NCBI GenBank assembly: GCA_023846275.1
Contig: JAIUJO010000290.1
Coordinates: forward strand, 37,501 to 101,500
Length of the DNA stretch: 64,000 bases
Direction: 5' to 3'
DNA from: Vanilla planifolia
Lineage: Eukaryota; Streptophyta; Magnoliopsida; Asparagales; Orchidaceae
Part shown: one piece after another, positions 15,982 through 31,481 of the stretch
Layout of the letters: each line of letters begins with the position of its first letter
How positions within the stretch are numbered: the stretch's first letter is position 1
Made by a program: the position numbers and the translations under genes
Notes under the pieces: model-generated
Database searches by the model: none
Seen by the model: only the letters and a program-made list of their open reading frames with translations
Told to the model about the DNA's origin: nothing

Positions 15982-18900
15982 TTTTTTATAATAGTTCATT
16001 TTCTATGATTTTTGCATATTTTACAAGACATGTTGATTCGTACCTGATTTGATTGTCAACTATTTTAGACTCTATCTCTTTAGCATCTTAGAATGCAGTA
16101 TCTCATAAACTTTATCTCATTTCTTTTAAATTTTCACTTTGATGTAGTTATATGAATACAAAAATCCACTATGCTCTCAAATGACCTCTACAACATTTTA
16201 ATTTAGCATATTAATATGCATCAAGTTATCTCATTTTAGCTTTATTATATATTTACTTAAAATTTGTTTTTCTCTATGCTATTTACTTTATAATTTAGTA
16301 GTAATTGCAAAAAATGTTTGAATGAGAAGAAAAAATGTTATTTGATGCATCATGAAGAGCTATATCCACAAAATATTCACTTTTATAAATTTAAATATGT
16401 AATTTTTTAGAATTTTGGCATATTCTATGTGACATTTTGATTCCTACCTCATTTAACAATTGAGAATGTTACTCTCGAGATTCATAGTATATTATAGTGT
16501 AACTTTGTCATACAATTTATATCATTTAGAGTATTTTGCTTTGATTTCTTTATATTATTGTGAATATCTAGTTATCCTCTCACATGCTTTGATTTAGTTA
16601 TATTATATTACATCAAATTATCTTTTTGTTAATTTTAAATATATTTACAAAAATATTAAAGTAGTACTTTAATATGTTTTTCATTTATTTACTTTGTAAT
16701 TCTCAATAATTCAAAATGAGGTTTCATAGAGACATAACAAATGACATAAGACTCACTTCAATGAGCTCCAACTAATTAAGTATTAATTTTTATAGGTTTA
16801 AATATCTTTTTAAGCATTTTTACACATTTTGTTATACTTTTAAGAAACATACCTTTTATGATGATCAAAGACATTATATCCAACCTTCTAAGTGCATTCA
16901 AATGCAACATTTTCTCATAACCTAAGTTTGTTTTTAAAAATATTTCTTTTAATTTCGTTATATTTATATGTAATTCCAAATACCTTCCCATGTGACCATT
17001 ATTTTTTTATTTGGTAATATCAAATAGTTTTACTATATTTCATTTTAGCTTTAATATTTGTTTACATAATATTAAAATAATGTCTTTGTTTTCTTTGGGT
17101 TTTTTCCTTTGGTAATTCATTATAATTCTAAACAAAATTTGATCTAGTCAAAATAAATGTCATTGGATTTATCTAGATGAGAATTATCCAATTAAATAAC
17201 TATTTCTTTTTTTTTAAAATATTGTGTTCTTGGTGTCAAGCATGCTTTATGAGACATTTCATTTGTGTTTTTTATTATCATTGATCTTACACTCCAACTA
17301 TTTAATTTCTTGAAATGAAACTTTCTTCTAAAACTTGTTACATTTGTTCAATTATTCTCCTTTGATTTTTTTTTTGCATATATGTAACTCTAAACCTACT
17401 CCCAAGAGACGTTTGTATTATTTTTGTTTGGATATGTAACGTTATTTCAATTTATCTTATTTAAGTTTTCTTATTATTTATTTTATGGAAATAATAGACC
17501 ATTAATAATAAAAGAAAAGGAGGTTTGATCAAGTTGAAACAAATGTTGTGAGATTCTAACTCATAAGCTTTTTGTTACTAAATATTAAAAGTTTATATTT
17601 TAAATATTTTATATCTTAGAATTTTGAAACTTTTTATGAAACATGTTGATTCATACCTTAATTGAAGATCGAGCATTTTACACTTTTTCTCCTTGATTTG
17701 GTTATGTTACTATGTAACTATGACTATCCTCTCATTTGACGTATTCATCAATTTGAATTAGTTATGAAACAATTTTTTAATTTATCTCATATCAAGTTTA
17801 ATATATATTTATTTAATATTAAAATAATAATTTATTTGTTCTTATGCTTATTTACTTTTGTAGTTCATAATTATTCAAAGCAAGGTATCATTTAGATGAA
17901 AAAAATGCATTAGACATGTCTCAAGAAGCTCTATCTATTTAAAAATATTTTTTGTTTGCATATATATTTATTTGTACTTTTTTATGTGTTTTGCATGCTT
18001 TATAAGATATTTAATTTATTACTTTAGTAGATGATTAAGAATGTTACATTTAGTCCCCTTAGCTTAGTTATATCACAAATCATTTAGTCATCTCATTTTT
18101 GTTTCATTACTTATTTAATTAAAAATTAAAATTAAAATTTATTATTATCTATTTATATTTACTTTGGTAAATCATTGTAATTCATAAGATATCAATTAGA
18201 GATGAGACAAGTGTCATTGGACTTGATTGGTTGAGCTTTATCAAATTAAATAGACATTGAAATATTTCTTTAATATTTTCATTTTTATGGGTTTTAAACA
18301 CTTAATGAGAAATTTCAATTTTTTACCTTATTTGACATCCAAGGATGTTGCACTCGATCTCCTTATTATCTGGGAATATATTTTTTTCAAACAAATTTTC
18401 TCATTTCTTCAACTTTGTGGTATTGATTTGCCTATATTATAATAAGGACAACAATTCTCTTCTTTAGTGACCAACATATCACTTTTACTTGTTTATATTA
18501 AATTTATTTAATTTATCTATTTTTTTAAATAGTTTTTCATATATTATTAAACTAGTAATTTAATATTAGTTATGCTTATTTATTTTGTAAATCACATACT
18601 CCCAAATGAGGCTAATGAAGATGAAACAAATCATATTTGATTGATGTTAAAGTACTCTTTCCAATTAAATCCCCATTTTTTGATTTTCAAATATTTTACT
18701 TTTTAAAGTTTTCGAATGCTTTTGGAGACATTTTCTTTCATTTTTTATTTGATTATCAAGGATGTTACACTTGACCTTCTTAAGATATTTTAATGTAACT
18801 TTCTTATACCATTTATCTTATTTCATCAAATTTGTTTCGTTATTTTGTTATATTACTGTGTAACTTTAAATTTTCCCTCATGTGACCTTTACATCTCCTT

Positions 18901-21900
18901 GATTTTGCTACATTTTGTTATTTAAAATGATATTTGAACATGACAAAATAATTGCCATTAGTCTCGTCTTAACAAACTCTATTTAATTAAATAATTTTTT
19001 TAATATTTCTAAATATTATATTTTACTTTGGATTTGGCATGTTTTATGAGTCATTTTGATTTGTATGTGATTTCACGATGAAGGATGTTAAATTTGACCT
19101 CTATACTATCATAGAATGAAAGTTCCTCATAATGTTTTTCATTTCCTCGAATGTTTCATAGATTTGGTTACTTTAATTTTCTCATATTGCATAGCTTCAA
19201 TTTACCTCTTTTAGGCCTCAATATTTATTAACACAAAGTTAAAATAAAACAATACTAATCTTTATATTTATTTATTTTGGTAATTATTAGTTATTTTGAA
19301 TAGGGTCTACCAAAGAAAAACAAAGCTTTATTGAGCTATACTCATAGACCTCATTCTCCTTAAATATTTGTTTTTATTTTTTAAAATAATTTAATTTTTT
19401 CAATTTTTAAACACTTTACGAGATATAAACGATTCATGCTTGATTTAAAGATCAAGGATGCTACTCTCAATTTTTTTAGTATCTTGGAACGCAACTTGAT
19501 GTTATAATTTATTTCTTTTCTCAAAAGTTTTTTGTTTGATTTAGTTACACAAATATGAACCTCTAATTCTAATCTCATGTGACCGTTACATCGCTTTGAT
19601 TTGGCTTTAATATATTACTTTAGTGGTACTAATTTTAAATTTAATATATATTAAGTTAATATTAAAGTCATAAATTATAATTATTTATGCTTATTTAATT
19701 TAGTAATCTATAATAGTACCAAATGATGTGTGGTGGAGTGAAACAATCTTTGTTGGATTCATTTAAATGGCTTCCATAAAATTAAATATTTGTTTCTACT
19801 TTTTTAAATATTTTATTTTTTTTTTGGTTTTTATGAATTTTATAAGACATTTTATTTTGTCTTTGATTTGATAATCAATAATATTACACTCAATTTTCTA
19901 AATTATTTGGAATGCATCTTTCTCAAATAATTTATCTTATTTCAATAAATTTTTTATTTTGAGTTTATGATATTACTATGAAACCCTTAATCTTGTTAAG
20001 TGTGATGTTTACATCATTTTGATTTTTCTATATATCTTTGCTTCAACTTATCACACTTCAATTTCATGAAAGATTTATTTAATATTTAAATAATAATTTA
20101 TTAATTTTTTTATGATTTGTCAAAATTACAAAGGAGATCCAATCAAGATGAAAAAAGTGTCAATGGACTCATCTCAATGAGATCCACATAATTCATTATT
20201 AATTTAAACATTTTTAAATATTTTTATTTTTAGGAGTGTTTCACGCATCAAAGACATGTTGATTCATACATATTGTCATAGTAAAGAATATTACACTTAA
20301 ACTCGCTAGGAATAAGGAATGCACCTAATTAAATTTGCCTCATTTAATCTAATGTTTAGTTTTGACTTGTTTTCAATTAAATGAAATATAAATTCTTGTC
20401 TCATATGACCTTTACATTACATTGACTTTGTTGCATTTCATTGCTTAAATTTATCTTTTTTTTTCATTTAGTATATATTTACTTAATATTTATATAATAA
20501 TTTATTATTATTTAACTTTATTTCTTCTTAACTCATAGTATGTCAAGATGAGGTCCAATTAAGGTGAAACAAAAGTTGTTAGAAACGACTTGAAGAGTTT
20601 GCAAAATTTAATTTTTATTTTTTATTATTAAATAAGTTTTTTAGATTTTGTAGGTATTATAAGGGTTTTTTATTTGCACTTAATTTGATGACAAGTATGA
20701 TCTCTTTACTATCTTTTTGGATTGCAGCTTTGTCATATAATTTATTTCTTCTTTTCAAAAGTTTTCTTTGATTTCTTTATATTGCTATGTACCTCTTAAT
20801 CTTTTCTCATGTGATCTTTACATTACTCTGATTTTATTAAATTTATTTTTGAAATTTATTTTATTTAATATTTAACATATATTTCCTTAATAATAAGATA
20901 TTAAATTATTATTATTTAAAATTATTTATTGTTAAAATTCATACAAACTCTTAAAAAAGAATGATCAAAATTAAAAATTTTAAAAGTTTTATTTTTAAGG
21001 ATTTTGGTACATGTTATGAGACATTTTGATTCATACCTAATTCAACAATAGAGTATGTTAAATTCGATTTTTTAGTAACTTAGAATAAAACATTCTCAAG
21101 CATTTAATGTAATTTCTTTAAATTGTTTGTCCAATTTTGTTGTATTACTAAATAAGTGAAAATCTCATATCATGTGATCATTTCATTATTTTTAACTTTT
21201 TATGATTCATTGCTTCAAATAATGTAACTTTAGCTTTAATATAAATATTTACAAATTATTAAATAATTTATTTATTTATTTTTATTTACTTTGATAATTA
21301 ATAATAATTTGTCATGATGACTGATTCAGATGACACTAATGTCATGTGAGTGGTCACGAAGAGCTATATCCAATCAAATGTTAATTTCTATATATTTAAA
21401 AACTTTATCATCATTTAGGTCGTCTTTTTTTTGGAATTTTTATTCATGTCTTATTTGATGTTTAAGGATGTTTACTAATTTTTCTCTCATTTGACCTTTA
21501 TATTGCATTGACTTTGTTTAACAACAATGCTTGATCTGATCTTATTTCAACTTAAATACATAGACTTAAAATTAAAATAATTGTTAACTATTATATATTT
21601 ATTTCTTCTTAATTAATAATAATTCCAAATGAGTTCTATTAAGGACATGATGAGCACTATAAAATTACATATTTATTTTTTTATTTTTTAAGATTTTAGT
21701 AATTTGGTACATTTTGGAAAACATTCTAATTCAAGCTTCATTTGATGATTAAGATATGTTGAACTTGAATGCCTTAGTATTTGTAAATCCAACATTACCA
21801 TAAAATTTATTTAATTTTGACAAATATTACTTGTAACTCAAAATCTTCCATCATGTGTTGATCACATTACTTTTTTTTAGTTGTATTAATTTATTTCAAT

Positions 21901-23123
21901 TTATGTTATTTAAGCTCTAATATTACTTTCAATTTTGACCTTTACATTGGACTCATATTGATTAGTTTTATCTAATTAAATATTTTTTTTTCTATATTTC
22001 AATAAACTTTTTATAATACTTATGCATACTTTATGAGACATTTTGAATTTTACCTTATTTGATGATTGAAGGGTCACAATCAACATACTCATTTTCTTGG
22101 TATGCAATTCTTATACAATTTATATAATTTCCTAAAATTTTCTTACTCTTTTGATTTTGCTATAGTGGAATAATTATTCTCCTCTAGAAGGACCATTACA
22201 TTGTTATTATTTGGTTATATTATAAAGTATTAATCTATCATATTTCACCCTTAACATATTATAACTTAATAATAAAATATTAAATTTTCATTATTTTTTC
22301 TCATTTACTTTTATGATTCATATTGATTTCAAAAGATGCTCGAGTGAAATGAAATGAACATTGCTAGACCCATCACAATGAGCTCAACCTAATTTAATAC
22401 TCATTTCTAGTCTTTGAAATATTTTATTTTCTGGGATTTTGAAATGCTTTTTGAGATATTTTGACTCATACATGATGTCATTATTAAGAAAGTTTCACTC
22501 ATTTTATTATTATGTTTTAATGCAAAATTCAAATATAATTCATCGAATTTCTCCAAAATATTTTTTTATTTGTTTATATTACTGTGAACACTTATTCCCT
22601 TCTAGTTTAACCTTTACATCACAATGAATTTTTTTGATACATTACTTCAAGTTATCTCATTTTAGTTTTGATATACGTTTGCTTAATACTAGAACAATAA
22701 TAAATTATTGTTTAAGCTTATTGACATAATAATTCATAGTAATTCAAAATGAGGTTATGTAGAGATCATAAGGGACATCTTAGACCACCACAATGAACTC
22801 TAGCCACTTTAATATTCATTCTTTATTTTTAGTTTTATAATTTTACTGGGTTTTGGCAATTTTGCAAGACTTTTGGGCTTGTACCTTATTTTACAATCGA
22901 CGACATTACGCTTGATCTCTTTATTATCTTTGGATGCAAATTTATCATATAATTTATTTATTATCTATATATTTTTCCATTTGATATAGTTATAGAAATA
23001 TGTTAGTGAAAATTTTCTCTCGTGCGACATTTACATCACTATAATTTTGTTACTCAATTTTGATTTTGTTTATCTTAGTTCAAATTTAATATATATTTAT
23101 TCAAAATTTAAAAAGTTATATTG

Positions 23124-23160
23124 TTTATTATTATTTATTATTATTTATTATTATTTATTA
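23124..23160. repeat. 10-bp minisatellite, unit TTATTTATTA
   Basis: Three exact copies of the 10-mer ttatttatta plus a partial copy at the left. It sits where the monomer normally reads aataatttattattatttat, so it is a local slippage expansion of that phrase. Confidence 0.9.
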
Positions 23161-26100
23161 TGTGATTTATAATTGTTCCAAAATAGGTTTAATAAAGAAG
23201 AAAAAATTTCATTAGACTCATCTCGATGATCATTACCCCAAATAAACATTTTTACATTTTTAAATATTATTTTCTTTAATTATTACTCATTTTATGAGAC
23301 ATTTAAATTCATAGCTTATTTCACAAAAAATGATGTCACACTTGATCACCATTGTATCTACAAATTCATGTTTCTAATAAAATGAATCACATTTATTGAA
23401 AAGTTTAACTTCTATTTATTTATATTGATTTGAAACAATTATTACCTTTTTATCTAAACTTTACATCACTTTGATTTTATTATTATATTACTTCAATTTA
23501 TCTTATTTTAATTTAAAATGGATTTATATTTTATTAAAATAATAATTTATTATTACTTATAATTATTTACATTGTAAATTTTATTCTTTCCAAAAACTAT
23601 TTGATGGAGATGAAACAAATATCATTGGCCTCCTATCAACTTGCTAAATTTAAATAAGTATTTAATTTTATATTTTCAAATACTTTATTTTTTAGGGTTA
23701 TCGTACACTTTCTAAGTATTTTGATTTGTATCATTTTTTATGATTGAGGATATCGTAGTAAGTCTCTTAACTACCTTGTCATACATTTTTCATAAATAAT
23801 TTATCACATTCCTTCAAATATTTCTCTTTTATTTATCTATAATACTATATAATTCTAAATTTCCTATTATTTGATCATTGCTTTGATTTGGAAATATTTT
23901 AATGTTTTAATTTATCTCATTGTTTTGTTAATATATATTAAATTTGTATTAAAAATGTATTTTGATTTATTAAAACAAATGTCAATGGACATAACTTGCT
24001 ATGCTCTGTCAAATTAAACATTCGTTTTTATATTTTTTTTAAATATTTTGTTATGCTACTCGCATGCTTTATAAGTCATTTTTGTTAACAACTAACTCGA
24101 TGATGAAAGATTTCAGACATGATTACTTCAATATCTTTAAATACAACTTTCTCACACAATTTACCTCATTGTCTCAACTTATCTCTCATGTGACCTTCAA
24201 ATTTATTTGACATGATTATATTATATTATTTCAATTAATCTTTTTTAGGTTTTAATAATTTTTATTTGATATAAAAAATAATTTTTAATTTCTTATTCTT
24301 GACTAATTTAGCAATTTGTTCTATTTAGAAAAGAGTTTTGAACGAGGCAAAAGAAAGGCCATCGGATTTGCCTCAATGAGCTCTATTTAACTAAGTTTTT
24401 GTTTCTTTATTTTTTGAAATATTTTATTTAGTAATGTATTACCATGCTCTAGAAGTCATCTTGATTAGTACCAAATTGCAAAGCTAAGTATGTTTCTAAG
24501 AACACCTTTCCCTTATAATTTTTCTCATTTTTCAAATTTTTTTCATTTGGTTAACTTGTTACAAAACTCTAAATCTCTTGTCCCTTGTCAATTACATTAC
24601 TTTTGCTTAGTAATAATACATTATTGCAATTTATCTTATTTTAGATTTAGAAAATAACTACTTAGTAATAAATTAATAATTTATTATTAACTATCATTTA
24701 CTTTGGTGAATCACAATAATTCTAAATGCTATCAAATTTAGATGAGAATATGTCATTGGATTGATTTGAACGAGCTCCACCCTAGTAAATATTCATCTTC
24801 ATAATTTTACGTCTATTATTGTCTTTCAATGCCAAGTGTATAATTTATCTCATTTCAAGTTTATTATTTATTTACTTAATATTAAAAAAATAATTTATTA
24901 TTATTATTCCTTATTAGTTTTGTAATTTGTAGTAATTTTCAAAAAGGTTCAACGGAGGTGAAATAATAATTTTTAGATTTGTCTAAATGAGCTCTACCAA
25001 GTGTAATGTTTACTTCAATATTTTGAAAATTTTTGTTCTCCAGAGGTATTCCAAAGTTTACGATATATTTTTACTCATACCTAATGTTTTAATCAAGGAT
25101 GTTATGCTCAATGTCATAAGTCTCTTGGAACAAAATTTTTGTATATAATTTCTCTCATTTCTTCAGTTGTTTTACCTTTTTTTTGATATATTATTATGTA
25201 ATATAAATTATGCACTCTTATGAGCCTTGCAGCACTTTTATTTAGATACATTATATTATTTCAATTTATCTAGTTTTAGCTTTAATATATACTTACTTAA
25301 TATTAAAATAATAATTAGTTATTTTTTACATTTATTTGCTATAGAAATTCAAAGTAATTCCAAACAAGTTGTGATCAGGAGTAAACAAATGTTCGAGGAA
25401 TCATCTTGACATGCTCAATCAAGTCAAATATTTATTTTTATATTTTAGATAACTTTTGTTTCATATTATTTTGACATTTTTAAGAGACACTTAGATTCAT
25501 AACAAATTCGGTGATTAATGATGTTACTCTAAATCTCATTAGTATCTTCAAATGCAACATTCTCGTGTAATTTATCTCATTTTTCAAAAGTTTTGCTTTC
25601 GTTTCGTTTTATTACTTTAAGATTATAACTCTTCTCTCTTGTGACAATTACACACTATATTTTTGTTATACTACATTTCTTCAATTTATCACATTTAAGT
25701 AATAGAATATATCTACTTATTATTAAAAACTAATTTATTGTCATTTATGCTTATTAACTTGGGTAATTTGTAATATTGCTAAACGAGGAAAAATCGAGAT
25801 GAAACAAATTTTATTGGACTTAACACAATTTGATCTTTCTTGTTAATATTTATTTTTTTATCCTAAATATTTTTATTTTTGATAGTTTTGGTGGATTTTG
25901 TGAGACATTATTTTTCATTACTCATCTGGTTATTGAGAATGTTACACTTGATCGACTTTGTATATTGGAATGATAATTTTAAAGACAATTTATCTCATTT
26001 TTAAAAAATTCTAAGCTTTAATTGCATAAGGTTATTATGTAACTCTGTATCTCCCATCGTGTCAACTTTATAGTTCCTTGATTTGGTTATAATATATTAC

Positions 26101-28974
26101 ATAAATTTCTCTTAATTTATCTCAAATATGTATGCGTTTACCTAATATTAAAATAAAAGTACATAATTATTCTTTCTTTTTTACTTGGTTATTCATTGTA
26201 ATTCCAAACAAAGTCTAATCAAAGATGAAACAAACATATTTTTTTGACTTGCTTCATAAAGCTTTTTCTAATTTAATGCTTTATTATTTTTGAATTTTCG
26301 TTGGAGGGTTTTACCTTAGTTAATGATCAAAGATGTTACACAATCCTCTTTAGCATCTTGTAATTAAACTTTCTTATATTATTTATCTAATATATTTATA
26401 TTATTTTCTTTAAATTTGTTATACCACATTATTTTAATTTAAATCAATTTAGCATTATTATGTATCTACTTAATACTAAAATAACAATTTTTATTTTATT
26501 TTTTCCAATTTACACATTCAATAAGCTTTTTGTAATTAAATATTACTTCTACATTGTCAAATATCTTATTTTCATGAGATTTGACATGTTTTTTGAGCTA
26601 TTTTCATTCATGCTTGATTTAATGACAAAAAATAGTATACTAAATCTTCTCAATATATTTTATTGTAATTTTACTATGTAACTTCTCATTTCTTCAAAAT
26701 CTCCTCTTTATTTTGGTTATACTACTATGTTGTTTTAAATATTGTATCTTATGAATTTTGCATCGCTTTGATTTAGTTATATTATTATTTTTTAAATTTG
26801 TCTAATTCATGCCTCAAAATATATTTTATTGATATTAAAATAATAATTTTTAATTTTTTCTTATTTACTTTTATAATATTAAATAATTAAAAATGAGGTT
26901 CAATCTAAGAAAAATAAAAAAACATTACACTCAACTTAATGAGCTTTATCTAATTGAATATTGATTTATATATTTTGAAATATTTTATTTTCTAGGATAT
27001 TTTCTTACGCTATAAAATAGTTTGATTCAAACCTTTTTTGGCGATCAACGATATTACACACGATCAACCTAAAATCTTGTAATAAACCTTTCTTATAAAA
27101 TTTATCTTATTCAAAAGTTTTACTTATATTTTTTTAAATACCATGAAACACTAATTCTCATCCATGTGACCTTTACATCATTATGACTTTGGTGTCTTGC
27201 AAGTTTTTAATTTATCATTATTTATTCTTATTAAATATTGTTATTCATAGTAATTCCTAATGAACTAAACAAATAATATTGGACTCATCTCCATTGGAGT
27301 TATTTAAATAAACATTTAATAAAATATAGTTAAATATTTATTTTTTAAGATTTTGAATTCTATACTAGGCATATTGATTCATACTTGATTTTTTGGTTAT
27401 ACATATTAAATTTCGGCTGCTTAGTACTTTTGAATAAAATTTTCGATAAAATTTGCCCCACCTTTCTAAACATTTTGTTTTAATTTAGTTATATTTTTAT
27501 GAAACTATAGATTTCCTCTCATGTGACCTTCATATCATTTTTGTTTGGATATAATTTATCGCATCAATTTACAAATTTTAGCTTTATTATATGTTTAATT
27601 AATATTAAAATAAAATATATGACTAGTTATAGTTATTTAATCGTGTAATTCATAGTAGTTTCAAATGAGGTTCAAAAGAGACAAAACAAATATCGTTTGA
27701 TTTGTCTCCTCGACACTATCCAATATGTATTCATTTTATATTTTTAAATATCTCAATTCTTAAAGTTTTGGCTTACTTTATGAGACATTTTAATTCTTAC
27801 CTTATTTGGTGATCAATGATGTTACATGCAGTCTCTTTAGTACCTTAGAGTGAAACTTCCACATTCAATTTCTCTTATTTACAAAATGTTTTGCTTTCAT
27901 TTTATTAAATTACTTCATGACTCTAATTCTACAATCATGTTGCCTCTACATCTTTTTGATTTCGTTATATTAGATAAGTTCAAGTTATCTCATTTCTTAT
28001 GTTAGATACATTTACAAAAAATTAAATAATACTTGTTTATTATTTATATTTAATTACTTTTAAATTATAGTAATTCAAATATGGCATGATGGAGATGAAA
28101 GAAATGTTGCTGAACTCCTTTCTGTGAAGTTAAACCATTAACAATTCGTTTTTATATAATTGAACATTTAGCACACTTTATGAAACTTCTTTAATTGTAC
28201 CTTAATTGATGATCAAGTGTTATACCCAACCTTTGTAGTATCTTATAAAGCAACTTTTTTGCACAATATTTTTTAATTCTTCAAATATTGCCATTTGATT
28301 TACTTCTATTACTATATAATTCTCAATTTCCCCTAATGTGACCTTTAAATTTCTTTTATTTAGTGAAATTATAATTTTTAAATTCTTTCCACTTCAACAT
28401 AACTACTTATTTATTTTAAATTAAAATGATATTTCATTATTATTTGACTTTCTCATTTTGCTAATGCATTGTAATTCCAAACAAGGTTTTATGAGACATT
28501 TTGATAGATTCTTGATTTGACATTCAATAATGTTACATAATATTACTTTAGTATCTTGAAAGATAATATTTTTTATATAATTTCTTTTATTTCTTAAGAA
28601 TTTTCTCTATGATTTTGTCATATTACTATGTAATTCTAAGTCTTCTCTAATGTGACTATTACATTACTTTTATTTTGATAAATTGGATTCCTTAATTTAT
28701 CAGATTTAAGCATTGATATATATTTACTAGATTTTTAAATAATAATTTATTTATTTTTATTACTTTTGTTTTTGTAATTGATAAAAATTATGAATGAGGG
28801 TTGATTGTTAAGAAACATAATTCGTTGGACTCAACCTAGTAAACTATATCTAATCAAAAATCTATTTGCATACTTCTAAATATTTTATTTTATTATGATT
28901 TTGCTATGCTTTGTAAGGCATTAATTAGCATCATATTGGGTAATTGTGCATGTTACACAAAATCACTTTTTTAT

Positions 28975-31481
28975 CTTGGAATGAAAGTTTCTTATGTAAC
29001 GTATCTCATATCTTTAAATTTTTTTTATTATGTTTTGTTACTATGAAACCTTAAACATAGCCTTATGTGATCTTTAAACGACTTTAATAATTTTTATATT
29101 ATATTAATTTAATTTATCTCATTAAAACCTTAATAAATATTTACTTATTGTTTAAATAAACTTTTTTTATTATTTTTGTTATTTAATTTGGTTATTCATA
29201 AAAATTCCAAACAAGATTTAATTGAGATGAAACAAACTTTAATTAATTCATCTTGATGAACTATATTTGATTTAGCATTTTATTCAATACTTTTAAAAAT
29301 TTTATTTTTTTTCGTGTTTTGGCATAATTTTTGAGTAATTTTAATTTGCACGTGACGTGATTATTGATAATGTTATACTTAGACTCCTAAGTTTATGAAA
29401 TGCAACTTTCCAATAAAATTTATCTCCTTACTAAAAATGTTTCACATTGATTTTGTTATGCAATTGTGAAACTTAAATTCTTTTGTCACACAACAATCAC
29501 ATTTTATTGATGGTGACAGTACATTACTTCAATTTTCTTATTTTAATTTTATTATAAATTTATTTACTATTATAGTAACAAATTATTGTTATTTATTCAT
29601 TTTTTTTATTTTGAAATGCAAGTTTCTTATGTAACATATCTCATTTCTTTAAATTGTTTTATTAAGTTTTGTTACTATGAAACACTAAACATAGCCTCAT
29701 GTGATCTTTAAACCACTTTAATTTTGTTATATTATATTAATTTAGTTTATCTCATTAAAACTTTAATAAATATTTACTTATTATAAAAATAAATTTTTAT
29801 TATTTTTCTTATTTATTTTTGTAATTTAGAAAAATTCCAAGCAAAATTTAATTGAGATGAAGCAAACTTTAAATAATTCATCTTAATGATCTATATCTGA
29901 TTTACCATTTTTTTTCAAAACTTTTATGAATTTTATTTTTTAGTGTTTTGGCATATTTTTTGAGTAATTTTAGTTTGCATGTCAAGTGATTATTGATATA
30001 CTTAGACTCCTAAGTGTTTGAAATACAACATTCCAAAAAAATTTATCTCCTTTCTAAAAATGTTTCATATTGATTTTGTTTTGCTACTATGAAACTTAAA
30101 ATTCTTCTATCACACAACAATCACATTTTATTAATGGTGATATTACATTAGTTTAATTTATGTTATTTTTAATTTATTATATATTTATATACTATTATAA
30201 TAATAAATTATTATTATTTATTCTTTTTTATCTTGGAATGCAAGTTTCAAATATATCATATCTCATTTCTTTAAATTTTTTGTTAAGTTTTGTTACTATG
30301 AAACCCTAAATGTAGCCATATGTGACCTTTAAACCACTTTAATTTTGTTATATTATATTAATTTAATTTATCTCATTTAAATTTTAATAAATATTTACTT
30401 ATTGTTCAAATAAACTTTTTTTTTATTATTTTTCTTATTTATTTTGGTAATTCATAAAAATTCCAAACAAGATGTAATTGGGATGAAAAAAACTTAAATA
30501 ATTCATCTTGATGATCTGTATCTGATTTAGCATTTTTTCAATACTTTTATGAATTTTAATTTTTAGTATTTTGGCATATTTTTTGAGTAAGTTTAATTTG
30601 CACATGACATAATTTTTTATAATGTTATACTTAGGCTCCCAAGTGTTTGAAATACAACTTTTCAGTAAAATTTATCTCCCTTCTAAAAATGTTTCACATT
30701 GATTTTGTTATGCTATTGTGAACCTCAATTCTTTTATAACACAACCATCACATTTTATTAATAGTGATATTAAATTGCTTCAATTTATATTTTTTTAATT
30801 TTATTACATATTTATTTACAATTATAATAAAAAATTATTTTATTATTTATTCTTTTTTATCATGGAATCCAAGTTTCTTATGTAACATATCTCATTTCTT
30901 CAAAATTTTTATTAAGTTTTGTTACTATGAAACCCTAAACGAAGCCTTATGTGATCTTTAAACAACTTTTATTTTTTTATTATATTAATTTTGTTTATCT
31001 CATTAAACCTTTAATAAATATTTACTTATTATTAAAATAAACTTTTTTATTATTTTTCTTTTTTTGGTAATTCATTAAAAATCCAAAAAAATTTAATTGA
31101 GATGAAAAAAAATTTAAATAATTCATCTTGATATTCTGTATCTGATTTAGCATTTCTTTGAATACTTTTATGAATTTTATTTTTTAGTGTTTCGGCATAT
31201 TTTTTTGATTAATTTTATTTTGCACGTGATGTGATTATTGATAATGTTATACTTAGACTCCTAAGTGTTTGAAATGTAACTTTCTAATAAAGATTATCTC
31301 CTTTTCTAAAAATGTTTCACATTGATTTTGTTATGTTACTGTGAAACTTAAATTCTTTTATCACACAACCATCACATTTTATTGATGGTGATATTACATT
31401 GCTTTAATTTATCTTATTTTAATTATATTATACATTTATTTACTGTTATAGTAATAAATTATTATTATTTATTCTTTTTTA
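28975..31481. repeat. Higher-order sub-array: four units of about 630 bp
   Basis: Four consecutive units are far more alike than neighbouring monomers. The anchor ggaatgcaagtttcttatgt and its variants occur at 28,978, 29,613, 30,235 and 30,864, giving spacings of 635, 622 and 629. Each unit also carries one copy of cttagactcctaag and one of cacacaaccatcacatttta (or a near variant). Within a unit the cttggaatgcaact-like phrase occurs twice, about 420 bp apart, followed by a shortened monomer of about 210 bp. The unit is therefore one full monomer plus half of another. This is the only place in the array where recent unit-by-unit amplification is obvious. It is non-coding. Confidence 0.85.
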
